Of a stretch of 64,000 nucleotides of DNA, positions 12,819 through 24,597 are shown one piece after another. Numbering within the stretch: the stretch's first letter is position 1; every line of letters begins with the position of its first letter. A model generated the notes under the pieces. The model worked only from the letters and a program-made list of their open reading frames with translations. It was not told where the DNA came from and did no database searches. Source of the stretch: Heliocybe sulcata (lineage: Eukaryota > Basidiomycota > Agaricomycetes > Gloeophyllales > Gloeophyllaceae); NCBI GenBank assembly GCA_004369045.1, contig ML213529.1, positions 163,563 to 227,562 on the forward strand. Direction: 5' to 3'. Both the position numbers and the translations under genes were made by a program.

Positions 12819-13792
12819 ATGCCGTCCCTCTCTGAAGTTCGCGCCTTCAATGCTGCCTTCAAACCGACATATCTCCCTGTCGCTCTCTTCGTTGGTGGAA
12901 CCTCCGGCGTAGGCCAGGCGCTCGCCAAAGCCTTTGCATGCATCACGAACGGAAATGCGCATATTATCATATGTGGGCGCAACAAAGCAGCTGCTGAAGC
13001 TACCATTGCCTCCTTCCCAAAACCGACGAAGGAGGGGTCCGTGCACGAATTCGTAGAGTGCGATGCGACGCTCATGAAGAACGTCCACAAGACGACGAGC
13101 GAGCTCCTCTCGCGCCTGACGAAACTCAACTTCTTGTCCGTCTCTCCTGGTATTGTTACACTCAATGGACGGACGGAGACGGAGGAGGGGATAGATCGGA
13201 AGATGGCGTTGCATTATTATGCAAGGTGGAAGTTCATTCACGATCTGACGCCGTTGCTGAGGAAGGCGAAGGACGCTGGGGAAGACGCGAGCGTCATGAC
13301 GATTCTGGGTGCTGGAAGAGGTGGCCCTGTTGACCTCGGCGATTTAGATGTCAAGAAAGAGTATACTCTCGGCAAGGCGGCGAAGGCCACCAACACGTAC
13401 AACGACCTGATGCTCGAGGTGCGCCATCAGACATAAGGTCTGGGATTATGAGACTGATATCGTCTCCCCAGTCTTTCCACGAGCAAAATCCAGACATTGG
13501 ATTTACGCACCAGAACCCTGGTGCCGTGAATACCAACATTGTCAAGAACTCCGACATCCCAGGCAAATCTATCATGCAATTCATGCTGTACCCAGTTGCT
13601 GCCGCGTTAACTCGGAGCCCTGAGGATGCGGGCCATTATCTGTTGCATGGACTGCTTCGTGGCGCAGAGAATGGCGGCGTCTATAGGAGAGATTCGAACG
13701 GTGTGGATATTGGAAAGTCGAAGTACTTTGGAAGTGATGAGAAGAGGAAGGCGGTCTGGGAGCATACTGTTAAGACGACGTTTGTACCTTGA
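12819..13792 (+). CDS. Short-chain dehydrogenase/reductase-like protein (tandem copy 1)
   Basis: Two exons, 12819-13418 and 13472-13792 (921 nt, 306 aa), closing in phase. The N-terminal beta strand and glycine-rich loop VALFVGGTSGVGQALAKAF (residues ~21-39) match the NAD(P)-binding Rossmann fold of SDR enzymes, followed by ICGRNK as the cofactor-specificity strand. The segment NFLSVSPG fits the strand that carries NNAG in classical members. At the position of the usual catalytic YxxxK the sequence reads YNDLM, so the lysine is methionine; this is shared with the neighbouring copy. The substrate is unknown. The neighbour at 14039 is a tandem duplicate with the intron at the identical position, after YNDLM(L/M)E. 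Translation from the ATG at 12819 matches the start of copy 2. Confidence 0.85.
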
Positions 13793-14038
13793 TTCCTGGA
13801 GTATCGTGACTTACCTTTCTCTGTACTATGCTAGCTATCATGCTCTGTAGTTATTCTTGCATCTCACTAACCAGCATGCTCTCGTGCTGCTTCATATCCT
13901 AGCGGCCGTACACAGCCACTGACTACTACGGCAAACGCCGTTCGATCAACGCCATCCGCGATCATTGCATGGATGATTCTGTTCCAGTACGCGAATCCCG
14001 GAATGTAGCACTATACTCGCTTTCTCTCTCACTACAAC

Positions 14039-15004
14039 ATGCCCTCTCTGAGTGCCGTCCGCGCGTCAAATGCAGCGTTCAAGCCGTCTTATATCCCCGT
14101 CGCGCTCTTCGTCGGCGGAACCTCCGGCGTTGGCCAGGCTCTAGCGAAGGCCTTCGCGTGTATAACGAACGGGAACGCACATATCATCCTTTGTGGACGC
14201 AACAAGGCCGCTGCCGAATCAATCATTGCATCCTTCCCTAAGCCCACTTCAAATGGGTCTCTGCACGAATTCGTGGAATGCGACGTTACCCTTATGAAGA
14301 ACATCCAGAAGACCACGTCCGGTCTTCGCTCGCGCTCGAGCAAGCTGAACTTCCTGGTGCTCAGCCCGGGTGTCGTGAGCATGGCGGGAAGGACGGAGAC
14401 GGAGGAGGGTATTGATCGCAAGATGGCGTTGCATTATTATGCGAGGTGGAAGTTCACGAATGATTTAATGCCGCTTCTGAAGAAAGCGAAGGACGCGGGT
14501 GAGGAAGCGAGCGTTATGAGTATCCTTGGGCCAGGACGTGGAGGCCCGATGGACGTCAACGATCTGGGTCTGAAGGACACGTACACCGTGGCGAATGCTG
14601 CCAAAGCTGCGAACACGTACAACGACCTTATGATGGAGGTGTGTTCTTTTGCGTAATTTAAACCGTCACGGAAAATTGATAACATTTCTGTGAAGTCCTT
14701 CGCAGAACAGAACCCTGGCATAGGCTTCACGCACATGCACCCGGGCGGAGTGCGCACCGACATCCTCAAGAACTCCCAATTACCCATGAAGTCCCTGCTC
14801 GAACTCATGGCGTACCCATTCACCACCGCCCCCGAGGACGCCGCGCAGTTTATGCTGCACTCCCTACTGGAGGGTGGCAGGCAAGGCGGGTTATTTAGGA
14901 GAAACCCGAAGGCTGAGGATATTGGACGGGAGAAGCTATTTGGCGGCGAGGAGGAGAGGAAGAAGTTGTGGGAGCATACGGTGGAGGTGCCGAAGGTGGG
15001 GTAG
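14039..15004 (+). CDS. Short-chain dehydrogenase/reductase-like protein (tandem copy 2)
   Basis: Two exons, 14039-14638 and 14696-15004 (909 nt, 302 aa), closing in phase. It is clearly paralogous to the gene 250 bp upstream. The first exon is exactly 600 nt in both genes and most residues are identical, including PVALFVGGTSGVGQALAKAF and EEGIDRKMALHYYARWKF. The SDR Rossmann loop is intact. As in copy 1 the expected YxxxK is YNDLM, so classical SDR catalysis is doubtful. Such proteins may use another base or may have a non-catalytic role. Both copies are on the same strand and could be co-regulated. The pair is a recent tandem duplication by eye. Confidence 0.85.
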
Positions 15005-17850
15005 TATTTGGGATGGTGTATTAGGTTTGATGAATGTTAGGACTAGGGTATTCAGCGTGATCATTTGACGAGGAGAAGATTGTAGACGGGAGAAAGCTAT
15101 TCTCAGCGGAAACGAAATCGGGGAGGTGGACCTACCCGAATGTGCAAGAGCGTGGAATCCTAAGCATCTGTACAGTGTGCGGCACGTGTACCAGGAAGAA
15201 TGCAATGAATGTATGCAACCGCGACGCTCGTATGATTGAGCACACGGATACTTCATACTTCGCTCGCGTTGCATGTCGCACACATGCTGATTTCGCCCTG
15301 TCGATTCACAGGCCATGGCTGCGTCTGCACGCCCGCGAAAATATCTTCAACCAAAGGGATTGGATCCCTTCAAAAACCGTGTATGCAGTGGAGCACAGAA
15401 GACCATGAACTCCGCAGGACGCTCTCCACAATAAGCCCGAGTAGCCCGAGGTGCTGCGCATGTGAGGGTATAGCTTGAATGGGACGGTCCGGGTTCAAAC
15501 TCATACGACCGGGCAATAAATGGAAAGCGGCTGCTCGGATGGAGAATGCTCAAGTCTTTGTTCATAGCAGTTTTGCAGACTCTGGAAGCACTGGTTCGAA
15601 ACGGGCGACTCAGTTTGAGGTGACCTGGCTGCGGTGCGATTCAGAGAAGGACGATAGGAGGTATGCATAGCGTCGGATCTTCCGAGACACTTGGAATATG
15701 GTTCACCCAGAGGGCCTTGCCATCTGAGGACGTAGGCCACACTGGTACAGCCGCAGCTGACCTTGCGCGGACTCGGTGTAGGGCCCATTGACGTGGAAAG
15801 ATACCGCATGTAGGACAGTTGACGATACAAAGATCGCAGCTCAAGCGTGGCGTAAAGAAGTACGACGAAGCGTGCATAGCACGGATCTTGCAAAACATTC
15901 GGAGCGACAGTACATCGGAGGGCCAGCTCCCCGGTATCGCCTACGAATCCATAGTGTAGCTGTAGAAGGGCTTGAATAGCCAACGGCTGGAAATCATCGG
16001 CTTGAACAATCGCCAAGTTGAGAGCTGTTGAATGGAACGACGATCGGAGCCCAATACGTCGGTAGAGAATAATGACGGGTCTGTATAGCGTGCAAATTCG
16101 GAGAGATCCATACGACAACCCATCGAAAGTGGCAACCCTGGTAAGGCTGTTGAAGGTCTTGAGATAGCCGCAGCCTGGGAGTCGTCCGCGCTGAAGAGTT
16201 GCTGAGTCCCGGAAGGCTGGATGCCAACATGGTTGAACAACGTAGAGCGCTTAAAGGCAAGCCTCTACGCCGGTGAGTCTAGCACACATGTCCAACTCTT
16301 GTTAAGGTTAGATGAAATAGAGTTAGTAGCCTAGTATCTATGAGGGAGTAGCGGCGGTGCGGCTTCGCGGGAAGGTGCAGTGGTGGGTCCCTATCTTCAG
16401 CTTCTAGGCTCCACAAACTTCTACTTGTCTCATAGTATCCAGCCCCAGAGGCAGTCCCTCGAAGTAGACCCCATGGATTCGTCTGCCGCTGAAAGCATTT
16501 GAAAAGATATTTTTGGGTACTTCCAGCGTCAGGGATGTAGGAACGTCCGACGACCACTATTGACCCGTAAGCGCCGTGAAATATTATTAATCGTCTTCCA
16601 GGTGAGATCCAGGCTGCGTCTCGGTGACAGTATAGATAGATATAGCTCACTTGAGGGGCGGAGTATCTGAGGGCTCAGGGAAGACTGCGGACGCCGCAGG
16701 AACAGCGTAGAAACATCTCCGGCTTGTCCAGTATATGGGTATGTGGCTGATTAGCCTGGAGACCAATAAGAGCATCCAAACAGTTCTAGAGAACGTGATA
16801 TCCAGTGGTCAGCGGAGCTGTAAGCACCCGACATGTATCTCTTGCAGTGGAAAGCTGCAATCGGCGGTGCTGGCGTTGTTCTGAAAGGAGCGCGCTCTCG
16901 ATCGTCAACCGGGCGATCTACAGAGTGACCGAGGCAGGATACGGAGCTTGAATACAGTGTGATTCACCTACGCAGCGGAGAGTCGCACATCCAGTTGCTC
17001 AACTGCAAGAACGTTGCACAGCAAGGAACTTGCAGGCCTCGGCGAATCCAGCGTTCCAGGTAAGCGCTCCTCATAACTCCTCAGAAACACTGGTTCGTTT
17101 CAGTGAAGGCGACGGTGGATGACGAGTAAGCTCGAGAGACGGAATATGAGGAACTGAAGAAGGACAAGCGAATGGTAGTGGAATGCTCCGGGAAACGCGT
17201 CAAGAAAAAAGTCAAAGCGCTCTGATCCGGACTTGTGGCTGTACAAATTTTCTGGTTGCAGCTCCTCCGCCATCGTCGTCCGTCTTGCCAAAGGCTGCCC
17301 TAGGTTGCGACTACATGAGAAACAAAGTTGGTAACGATATGGAGAAAGCTTACTGCGAGCGCCTACCTCATGCGGTGTGAACCTTACCTCCTAACGTGGG
17401 CACGTAAGTAGGGCGTCTGTTGCTCTCGAGCTAAATCCGCTAATGATGCCTTGATTGACTGCTATTGGCAGATCGATGAAGAGTCTCAGCTGCCACTACT
17501 GGATCGCCAAGCAGGTGTCGTGGCTTGATGGGTGTTGCTAACTGACTACAGGTGCCTATAGATTAAACTCAGGGCCAAAGTCATGTCGGTATAAACTCTC
17601 GGAGCTCCAGACGATGGTACAGCCGCACATTGCCCACTTCTCTCACCGCCACCTCAGAGCGCTAACGCACTTCTCGACCATCCTAAGTAGGTAGCGGCTG
17701 CAGTATGTCACAAGGATGGTTATCTGGGCTGACTCTGCTCGTAGGCTGTTGACTCGGAAGTTCCTGGTTCACGCTTCGCCGCCTCGCGCGCCGGCTCCGC
17801 GTATCACCACTTTCCTGGGTCTTTCATACAGCCACACCGGCTCTTTAGTC
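15005..17850. other. Interval without a recognisable gene
   Basis: Several potential splice signals occur (for example GTGAGT near 16272) but I could not join them into a protein with a known domain on either strand. Open frames are short. The stretch holds the 3' end of SDR copy 2 and the promoter of the DUF6699 gene at 17888. Confidence 0.35.
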
Positions 17851-17852
17851 GA

Positions 17853-17858
17853 TATAAA
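17853..17858 (+). promoter_or_regulatory. TATA box of the DUF6699 gene
   Basis: TATAAA within CGATATAAAAGAGG lies 30-35 nt upstream of the ATG at 17888. This suggests a very short 5' leader. Confidence 0.45.
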
Positions 17859-17887
17859 AGAGGAATCCTCCCTTCGGTGCTAAACTC

Positions 17888-18838
17888 ATGGCGACACTCC
17901 CTTACCTCTACCCTCCGATCTACTACCCGTCCAACCCCTACCTCGATCCTTATTATTATCAACAACACGCACCATTTGTGCCTCCGGTAAACCTGCAGGG
18001 CCTCCAGCCCTTAACTCCCCCAACTCGAACAGTGCATTTCGAGGATGAAGATCCAACACCAGTCCGGCCGAGGGTGGTATCCTGGCACGCTGGGATGACG
18101 CTACCTTCACCCCCTCCAGGCCCGGTTCCCTTCTACTATCCCTCTCCCCAACCGCAGCCCATTCCTCTGTATACCCATGGGCGCAGACACTCCTTCGGTA
18201 ATTCGCCCGTAATGTCCCCACCCTGGATGGCTTCTCCGCCTTGGGGAGGTTGGCCGGGATACGTCTACCCTCCGCAGCCCTATGTTCCGCAGCCGATACT
18301 TCACCCGCTTCTGAACGGGGAAAGCCAGTCTCCGCCCATCTTCTTCGATATGTCGATAGCTAAGTTCTGCCCGATGAAACTCACGGGACGCACAACTAAG
18401 GCGCTGTTGACCAATGAGGAGTTGGCGCAGCCTGCGACGTGGCCCGCGACTACACACATGCGTATTGTGTGTGACGCAGTCAAACAGTGGCCGATCGAGC
18501 TCAAGGATAGGAGAGAGGAGGGGAATGCGATGTTCCTCCAGGTGCCTGGGACGGACTCGTCCCGACCTATCACCCTAGGCGACGTTCTGCATGCCATCCA
18601 TGTTGCGATGCAGACCCAGATCACGCACATGGACTGGGCCCGTCTCTCCAAGTCGGATGAGATAGACGTTGCGAGGGCGTATACTCGGAGATGCAGAGCG
18701 TTCCCCAGCGTGGAAGAGTTTGAGACCCGGCAGGGAGTGAGGAGAGTCGATTACCTCAAGAAGCACTATATGTTCAAGGGCCTGAAGCGATCTGGCGACG
18801 ATAATTTCAAGCTGCTCATAGGAGCGCCTGATTTATGA
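17888..18838 (+). CDS. DUF6699-type hypothetical protein (copy 1)
   Basis: A single open frame of 316 codons. The first ~150 residues are rich in Pro, Tyr and Ser and look disordered. The C-terminal ~160 residues form a domain recognisable from the pattern ARTTKALL..LAQPATWPATTHMRIVCDAVKQWPIE, then ITLGDVLHAIHVAMQ, a Tyr-Arg rich helix, and GVRRVDYLKKHYMFKGL. This is the architecture of the Agaricomycete DUF6699 family, whose function is unknown. The gene at 20018-21699 encodes a second member with the same layout, so the locus holds a pair. No signal peptide or membrane segment is visible. A TATA box precedes it closely. Confidence 0.75.
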   Translation: MATLPYLYPPIYYPSNPYLDPYYYQQHAPFVPPVNLQGLQPLTPPTRTVHFEDEDPTPVRPRVVSWHAGMTLPSPPPGPVPFYYPSPQPQPIPLYTHGRRHSFGNSPVMSPPWMASPPWGGWPGYVYPPQPYVPQPILHPLLNGESQSPPIFFDMSIAKFCPMKLTGRTTKALLTNEELAQPATWPATTHMRIVCDAVKQWPIELKDRREEGNAMFLQVPGTDSSRPITLGDVLHAIHVAMQTQITHMDWARLSKSDEIDVARAYTRRCRAFPSVEEFETRQGVRRVDYLKKHYMFKGLKRSGDDNFKLLIGAPDL

Positions 18839-19254
18839 TATACCCCTCCGTACTTTATTCCAACAATCCTATAAGAGATCTCAGGCAGGACTGGTCGTAC
18901 TGACGTGGTTTAGCTGTATATTCTATATTACGAGAACATTTGTACAGTAATCATCAGAGATACCCAGTTGTCCTCGTTACGAATTCACGTACACTAGTAA
19001 CATATAACTAAACATACTAATGACCATATATTGTTTCTTCAACGTCAAGACCTCTTGAGACTTGGCGCCAGCCGCGGTGACGAACGCATTCGTCACCCAG
19101 GGTTGTGGCAGCATTGGTCACGTGCCTGTGACGCGTCGCGCATACAGTACATATCTCACGGCACGGGAAAGAATATTCCGCATTTACCCTTCCGCCACAA
19201 CATACCAATATCGCAGGTCTCTTATAACCACCATATTTCAACATCGTTTTGAAC

Positions 19255-19801
19255 ATGGTGCGCTGGCACGGTCTCAGATGCGAAGAGAATCTGACTCGTA
19301 GACAGTCGTCGATACCGCCTCCCCAGCAGTGGGCGACTGGAGACGGTGAGTATCATAACAGTACGCGCATGAAGAAACAATCGTTAACTACAGTCTATAG
19401 AGCCTATGACAGAGAAGCAAGGCGCCTTTCTGAACAAGCTCATGGCAGAAAAGGGGGTCAATATGGATAGCGAGGGAATCTCCAAGTCGCACGCGAGCGA
19501 AATGATAGACGACCTGAAGAAACAATCAGGTGGAAGCAGCGGGCACGGAGCTACAGAGAAGGTAAGTGGAATGAATTTCGGAGACAGTGTAGGCTCATTG
19601 ACCACGCCGTAGGGGGGCGACTCCCTATTGAAGAACCCGTCAGACTGGACCACGGGAGACGAGGCAGCAACGTCTCGCCAGCGAGGGTATGTCGCTTCCC
19701 TGGCGAAGAAGGCGGGTGAGCAAGTGCCCTCTACGGACGAGATGAGCAAGGCGGAAGCATCAGAGACCATCGATGATCTGCGAAGCAAGACTGGTCAGTG
19801 A
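19255..19801 (+). CDS. Two-copy DUF3072 small protein
   Basis: Three exons, 19255-19345, 19401-19561 and 19613-19801 (441 nt, 146 aa), closing in phase. Two tandem copies of the same ~45-residue unit are visible. The first is QWATGDEPMTEKQGAFLNKL ending SHASEMIDDLKKQSG. The second is DWTTGDEAATSRQRGYVASL ending KAEASETIDDLRSKTG. The pattern TGDEPMT...KAEAS..IDDL is that of DUF3072, a short helical family best known from bacteria, often located by the phrase 'MTxxQxxYLxxL'. The function is unknown. The last intron separates the two repeats exactly, consistent with exon-level duplication. The ATG at 19255 is the first in frame; an alternative start after an upstream intron cannot be excluded. 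Confidence 0.7.
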
Positions 19802-20017
19802 AGGTACCCAGACTACGAAGTTGCAACAACGAATGTAAGTCTGTAATCCCGCGTGATGTGAAAGATCCCTTCCTCTATATTTGACATATACATATAATAG
19901 GTGCCGGACTACAAGTTGTATTTTTAATGGTAAAGCATATTCTAGCACATGATCATAAACCTAAGGCATACGATTAGGACGTTAGTCGTAAATAGTCGTA
20001 ACTCATGCAGTATATCA

Positions 20018-21699
20018 CTATGGCTGTCGAAGCGGCATCAGGCCAAGATTCAACTGCCACGTATCGTCCGGATTATAGGTGACCCACACTCCCCACCAGA
20101 CTCGACTATCGCCCAGGACGTCCACCCTCTTATACCCCTGCTGCACTTCCCATTCGTACAGACCCGGCGAGTCCTGACATCTCCTGTAAAACGAGTCGCG
20201 CAGGATCGCCTCGTTTCCCGGCTGCAGCGACTGGATGAACTCGACTTCCCGTTTCCTCAAACGCTTCTGGAAGAATTCGTAAATCGCATTCATGACATCC
20301 CAGACGGTTATCGGGCCATCCTGCTCTATCTCAATCTGAGGCCACAGTGAGCGGAGAGCCCCGAAGTCGCAGACGATCACAAGCTTCTGGACGGTAGGCG
20401 CTGTCGCCGGTTGTTTGAAATCCTCTACCATGTCGAGGATGATATGCCGTCCTGTGATTTTCCTCGCGGTAGAAGGGCTCTTCGAGACGTCCCACACAAT
20501 CTGGGGCAGCAGAGCATTGACCGGGTTCGGGATCAGACATGGTGCAATGCGCATCGGCATCTCCGTGCCAGGCATCGATACGGGTGGCCAAGGTGGAGTG
20601 GTCCAATTCGGCGAAGTGCCGGGCAGAGGGTACCCACCGCTGACCGACATGGTGGCGTTCGGATCCCAGACAGGCGAGAACGCAGCAGGATTGGATCCTG
20701 TTATGGCATTCATAGGGAAAAAGGCTGCTGGCGGGATCTGAGGATGAGGCTGGGGGTGTGGCGTCCATGTCAAGTTGCCTGACGGAGTGACGTAGACGAT
20801 TTGGTTCGGCGTTTGAGCGGGGGTTGCAGTCGGTACTGCAACATACGTTTGAGCAGGGGTCACAGCTGGAAAGGAAGGTGTCCATGGCGGCTGTGGTGGA
20901 GGACAGAGCCAAGGGGAAGGTGGAGGGAGACTCGGCTGTAGCGTATATGACGCGTAAGCGGCTGCCTGAGCCATAGCAGCTGGCTGACAACACGGCGGAG
21001 AACCGCCGTCCGGTATGACTGGTGGGATGAAGGGATCTACTGCAGGTAAGTTGAAGGCAGGGGAGGGAATAAATGGTGAAGAAGTTGACGGTGAGAGATG
21101 ACCAGTCAGGAACAGAGGGGATGTGCCGGTTCCTGTTGTTGGCACCGGCGAGATGAAGAAATAAGGAGTGGAACTTGGTGTGGTCATGACGAGAGGTGCT
21201 GAAGATGATCACTGCGCTCAGTATTGCGTATTACGAAACCGAAAAAACATACTTGGTGTTGTCATAACGAGAGGTGCTGGAGATAGTCATTGCGCTTAGT
21301 ATTGCGTATTACGAAACCGAAAAACATACCTGGCGAGGTAATCCCAGGATTGAAGCCTCCTCGCGAAGTCAGAGGCGTCTGAGGTTCATCCGGTAGTCCA
21401 CGGAGAATGGATCGAGACGGACGAGTCGTCCGATGCGCAGGCGTGTATCTTGCACTGCTTCGTCGACGTGGGCGCTGCAGGCAAGCGCCTGTGACAGGGT
21501 CGCGATATTGTTCGGACGCCACCGGACGATCTTCGGGGGGAATCCAGCCTCCAGGAATAGGTTTATGACCGCAGTCCCGGCATGGACAAGGCCTTGGGCA
21601 TGACGCAGCTGCGAGTGTCGCCGATCTGGCAGCATTAAGACAGGTGAAATGCCGCAGGGCTTCTCCGTGGCTTATCGAGCTCCTGACCAGATTAGCCAT
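20018..21699 (-). CDS. DUF6699-type hypothetical protein (copy 2) with duplicated microexon
   Basis: Exons 21699-21330 (5' end uncertain), 21276-21253 (only 24 nt) and 21198-20018. The lengths sum to a multiple of three and the phases match (phase 1 at both junctions). The last ~160 residues repeat the copy 1 domain: QIVWDVSKSPSTARKITG, VCDFGALRSLWPQIEI, ITVWDVMNAIYEFFQKRL and YKRVDVLGDSRVWWGVWV. The middle is Pro/Thr/Ser-rich. The 24-nt exon and its following intron are a tandem copy of the start of the next exon, so the protein contains APLVMTTP followed by TPLVMTTP. The 5' exon encodes RSILRGLPDEPQTPLTSRGG; the true start upstream is unsure. It is transcribed towards copy 1. Confidence 0.65.
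21181..21330. repeat. 83-bp tandem duplication spanning an exon and intron
   Basis: Two copies of a unit containing CACCTCTCGT(C/T)ATGAC, an intron beginning GTATGTTTTT, and the sequence ACGCAATACT(A/G)AGCGCA. They follow each other with a few mismatches. The duplication adds an in-frame 24-nt exon to the DUF6699 copy 2 gene. Confidence 0.75.
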
Positions 21700-23067
21700 G
21701 ACCTGGATGAAGTCGCGCAGATCACTGAAGTAAGGCTGGAGAATAAAGTCGCAGTCTTGAGACTAGGGCTGATAAACTAGAGAAGACGAAGGTGGGCTAA
21801 TGGGAATGCAGTGAGGGAAGTAGCCCGTCCTGCTGAGCATTATAGATACAGCCATGGCTCCTTCACCGGAAAGAACACAAGAACAAGGTACCATGGACAA
21901 TACCGCCTTCGTCTTCTACAATTCGCCAAACTGTACGTCGCCAGGGGAGATGGCGAGAGAGCAGGAAGGACAGCTCGGAATGGCGAGCTAGAGGCGTCCA
22001 AGTACAATAAAGCTCGATGTATAGACAGACATGAAATATCGACGGAGTTTTGAAGAACAAGGGTGTTCCTGAGCGTGAGAGTAGCTCATTATGTTTCGGG
22101 TGTCAGGTTGGCAAGATGCGATGCCGAGCTTCAGTTTGTGGGTCCTTGTATTCGGCCAGCGCGGCTACCCGATGACTAGCAGCACAGGCCGCTATCAACG
22201 TTGATATTGGGTACAAGCGTGGTTCACCACTAGTCCCAAGATAAGTTCTTAGCTGTGGAATACTCCAGGTGGGTTACAGCTCCTGACAGTTTTGGCACAA
22301 AGCAGGCACATGCACGTGGTTTGTGGCGCCATCAGTTCCTCGCTCAATATTTGCAAGTCAAAACATCTTCAACATTATCATCCAGACTGGCAACTGGTCC
22401 TGGAAAACAGCAGCAGAAATAATTTCAGATCGTTCTCTAGAGACATCACATCCCGCACTACGTATGTAGCCTGGACGTTAGGTTGCAGTCCGGGTGGCTG
22501 AACGAGGCCTAGTTACTCTCCGGACTGTCTGCACCCCGTTACTTCAGGGTCGCTATTTGTTTGCGTATAGAAAGCCACTCCGTATAACGAATATAAGAAC
22601 TCTACTTTTATGCTTGTACGGTAGCTTAGCTTGTCTCAATATCTCACTGTTCGGAAAACCGTCTCTGTTTGAATCTGCATGTGCCGCCACCTGCTCAGTC
22701 AGCTAGCATCACACCCAGACCCTTCCGGAAAGTCAGTCTCCCATGTGAGATTTAGATACGAGTTCTCGGCGAAGACATCAGGCTGTCCGGGCGGACATTC
22801 ATCCTCGGTGGTCACATCATGTAATGTGGCTTGGTGTTGAAAGAGGTCCCTGTCTTTGCCGCTAGTTTGCCTCGAAGCCATCAGCAGACCGCTGGTGGGC
22901 GGCATGCCTATACTTTTCAAGTGCGACCAGTTTTCTGACTTCAGGCCATACTTTCTACTAGGAGTTGCTTGGACAGCAGAACGGCTGGATGGTTTAGGAA
23001 GCGAATCCGTGGCCGGTATTGATGTGCGGACTCTGCCAAACATGAGATGGCGAAAGGAGTAAGTGAG
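21700..23067. other. Interval without a recognisable gene
   Basis: It lies between the 5' region of the DUF6699 copy 2 gene and the stop of the kinase gene. Open frames are short and carry no known motif. It should contain the promoter and any missing 5' exon of DUF6699 copy 2. Confidence 0.35.
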
Positions 23068-24597
23068 TCAAAGGGTTCCGTACTCATGATCGCGTACGGT
23101 TCCTTCCAGAAGTTCTTTCATAGACAGCCGCATTCCTGGATAATGACGCCAACAGCTTGTCGCCCACATCCACAGAGCATCTGACATCTTGCGGCTTCCT
23201 TCGACCGGTCGTTTAGGACGTTCCCCTCTTATGATCGCAAGGAAAGCGGCTCCGTCGGTCCTGAGATTAGAAAAGGGGGCCAATCCGCTTGAGACCTGAC
23301 CATATCCAAAGCATAATTAACTTCCAGGTTAGACCCGGAAAAACAGTGTTACCTCTAGACAGAGCATCCCGAACGCGAAGACATCCGATTGCCGAGTCCT
23401 AACTGAGTGTTCTAGGCCAAAGGTTCTCGGATCGTGAAGTTCAGGTGCCATCCACCTGGCAGATCCTGATCCATTGTTGCTGTGAGACATATCAGACAAG
23501 TGAGCGAGACCGAAGTCGGCGATGCAAGGATGTAAGTCTTGATCGACAAGTATGTTCGCCTTGACACTGGTCAGGGTGCGCATACGGAGGTGAGGAACGG
23601 ACGCACGCCCCGGATATCGCCATGGACAAACCCGCGAGCATGGAGATATTCGAGCCCGGTGGCAACCTCGCGAAGCTGGAGATTGAGGGTATTAGGCTTG
23701 GCACTGAGGAATATCGCAACCACGGTAACACTTACCATGGCATCTATCATGCTCTGAGAAGCCTTTTTCGAAGTGGTGTATCGGACGATGTTGCCATTCT
23801 CCATCCACGGCGAAACCATGAGAGGTGGAGATATAACGTCGCCTACACATACCCCTACGAGTGGCAGAATATTCCTATGTCCTAGAGTACACCATATCAG
23901 GGCTTCACGGAAAAGCGTCTATGTTCCTTTGAGTCAGAAAATATCCGCCGACATTGCCATTACCTCACCTTTATTAGCTTCTGTCGCTTTTCCGGAGAGT
24001 CGTCACTGTAGAAGCGTAGGCGCTTGACGGCCACTGATGTGCCGTTCCAATTTCCTTTGTGAACGTCTGCGAACCCGCCCGCAAATGATGCAAACTTTCC
24101 CATCTTGATGTCACGTATGAAAAGAGAGGGAGGATACAGGGAAACATCCCGAGTGAACCTCAGCAGCGAACGGAGGGCTCTCCTATTTATGTTTCTCTCT
24201 TCTGGAGTTTCGTCGTCTCGCCTCTCCTTCAACATCTTGTCCATGTCAGTCCAGAGAGGTATAAGGGAAATGTGAAGGAAAGCGCTGTGAATACCTTTAG
24301 AAGCACATCCAACGACCTCTCCGTCCTATGGCGGCCCCAGGACTTCAAAATTTCGTCTTCGCGGCACCTCTCAAAAGTACCGATGAGAAGCTGGATATGA
24401 CTTTCTATCTCCACGGTACCGACGGAGTATTGGCTGCCACGCTCCTTCACATCAAACTCATACAACCGCATTCCTGGAGCATCGAAGACGGGACGTTTCC
24501 CCAGCGATTTCGAAGGGAATCGAGTCTTGACTGATGATTTAAAAGGCGACAGGCAGCTGTAGCCATTTCCAGGATCGGAAGCGCGGATGGGATACAT
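23068..24597 (-). CDS. Tyrosine-kinase-like protein kinase
   Basis: Six exons: 24597-24295, 24235-23969, 23918-23736, 23675-23607, 23559-23353 and 23295-23068. They close in phase (418 aa). The kinase domain starts near residue 150. It has a glycine loop FASFAGGFADVHKG, the ATP-binding lysine in VAVKRL, the catalytic loop HGDIRGANIL, the metal-binding IADFGLAHL, the activation segment ending SARWMAPEL, and SDVFAFGMLCLEV. The HGDIRG form and RWMAPE are typical of the TKL-like kinases expanded in Agaricomycetes. All key residues are present, so an active cytoplasmic Ser/Thr or dual-specificity kinase is expected. The N-terminal ~150 residues are unclassified. The first ATG of this frame is at 24597. 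Further upstream exons (open frame to about 24806) are possible. Confidence 0.8.

Noticed and set aside
12681-13241. 186-codon minus frame
   Set aside because: It lies exactly opposite SDR copy 1, whose domain and exon phases are convincing.
15482-15520. tRNA-like B box (GGGTTCAAACTC)
   Set aside because: No matching A box, anticodon arm or acceptor stem could be drawn around it.
20331-21212. 293-codon minus frame overlapping the DUF6699 copy 2 gene
   Set aside because: It is an alternate frame of the same exon. The DUF6699 domain and intron phases support the other frame.
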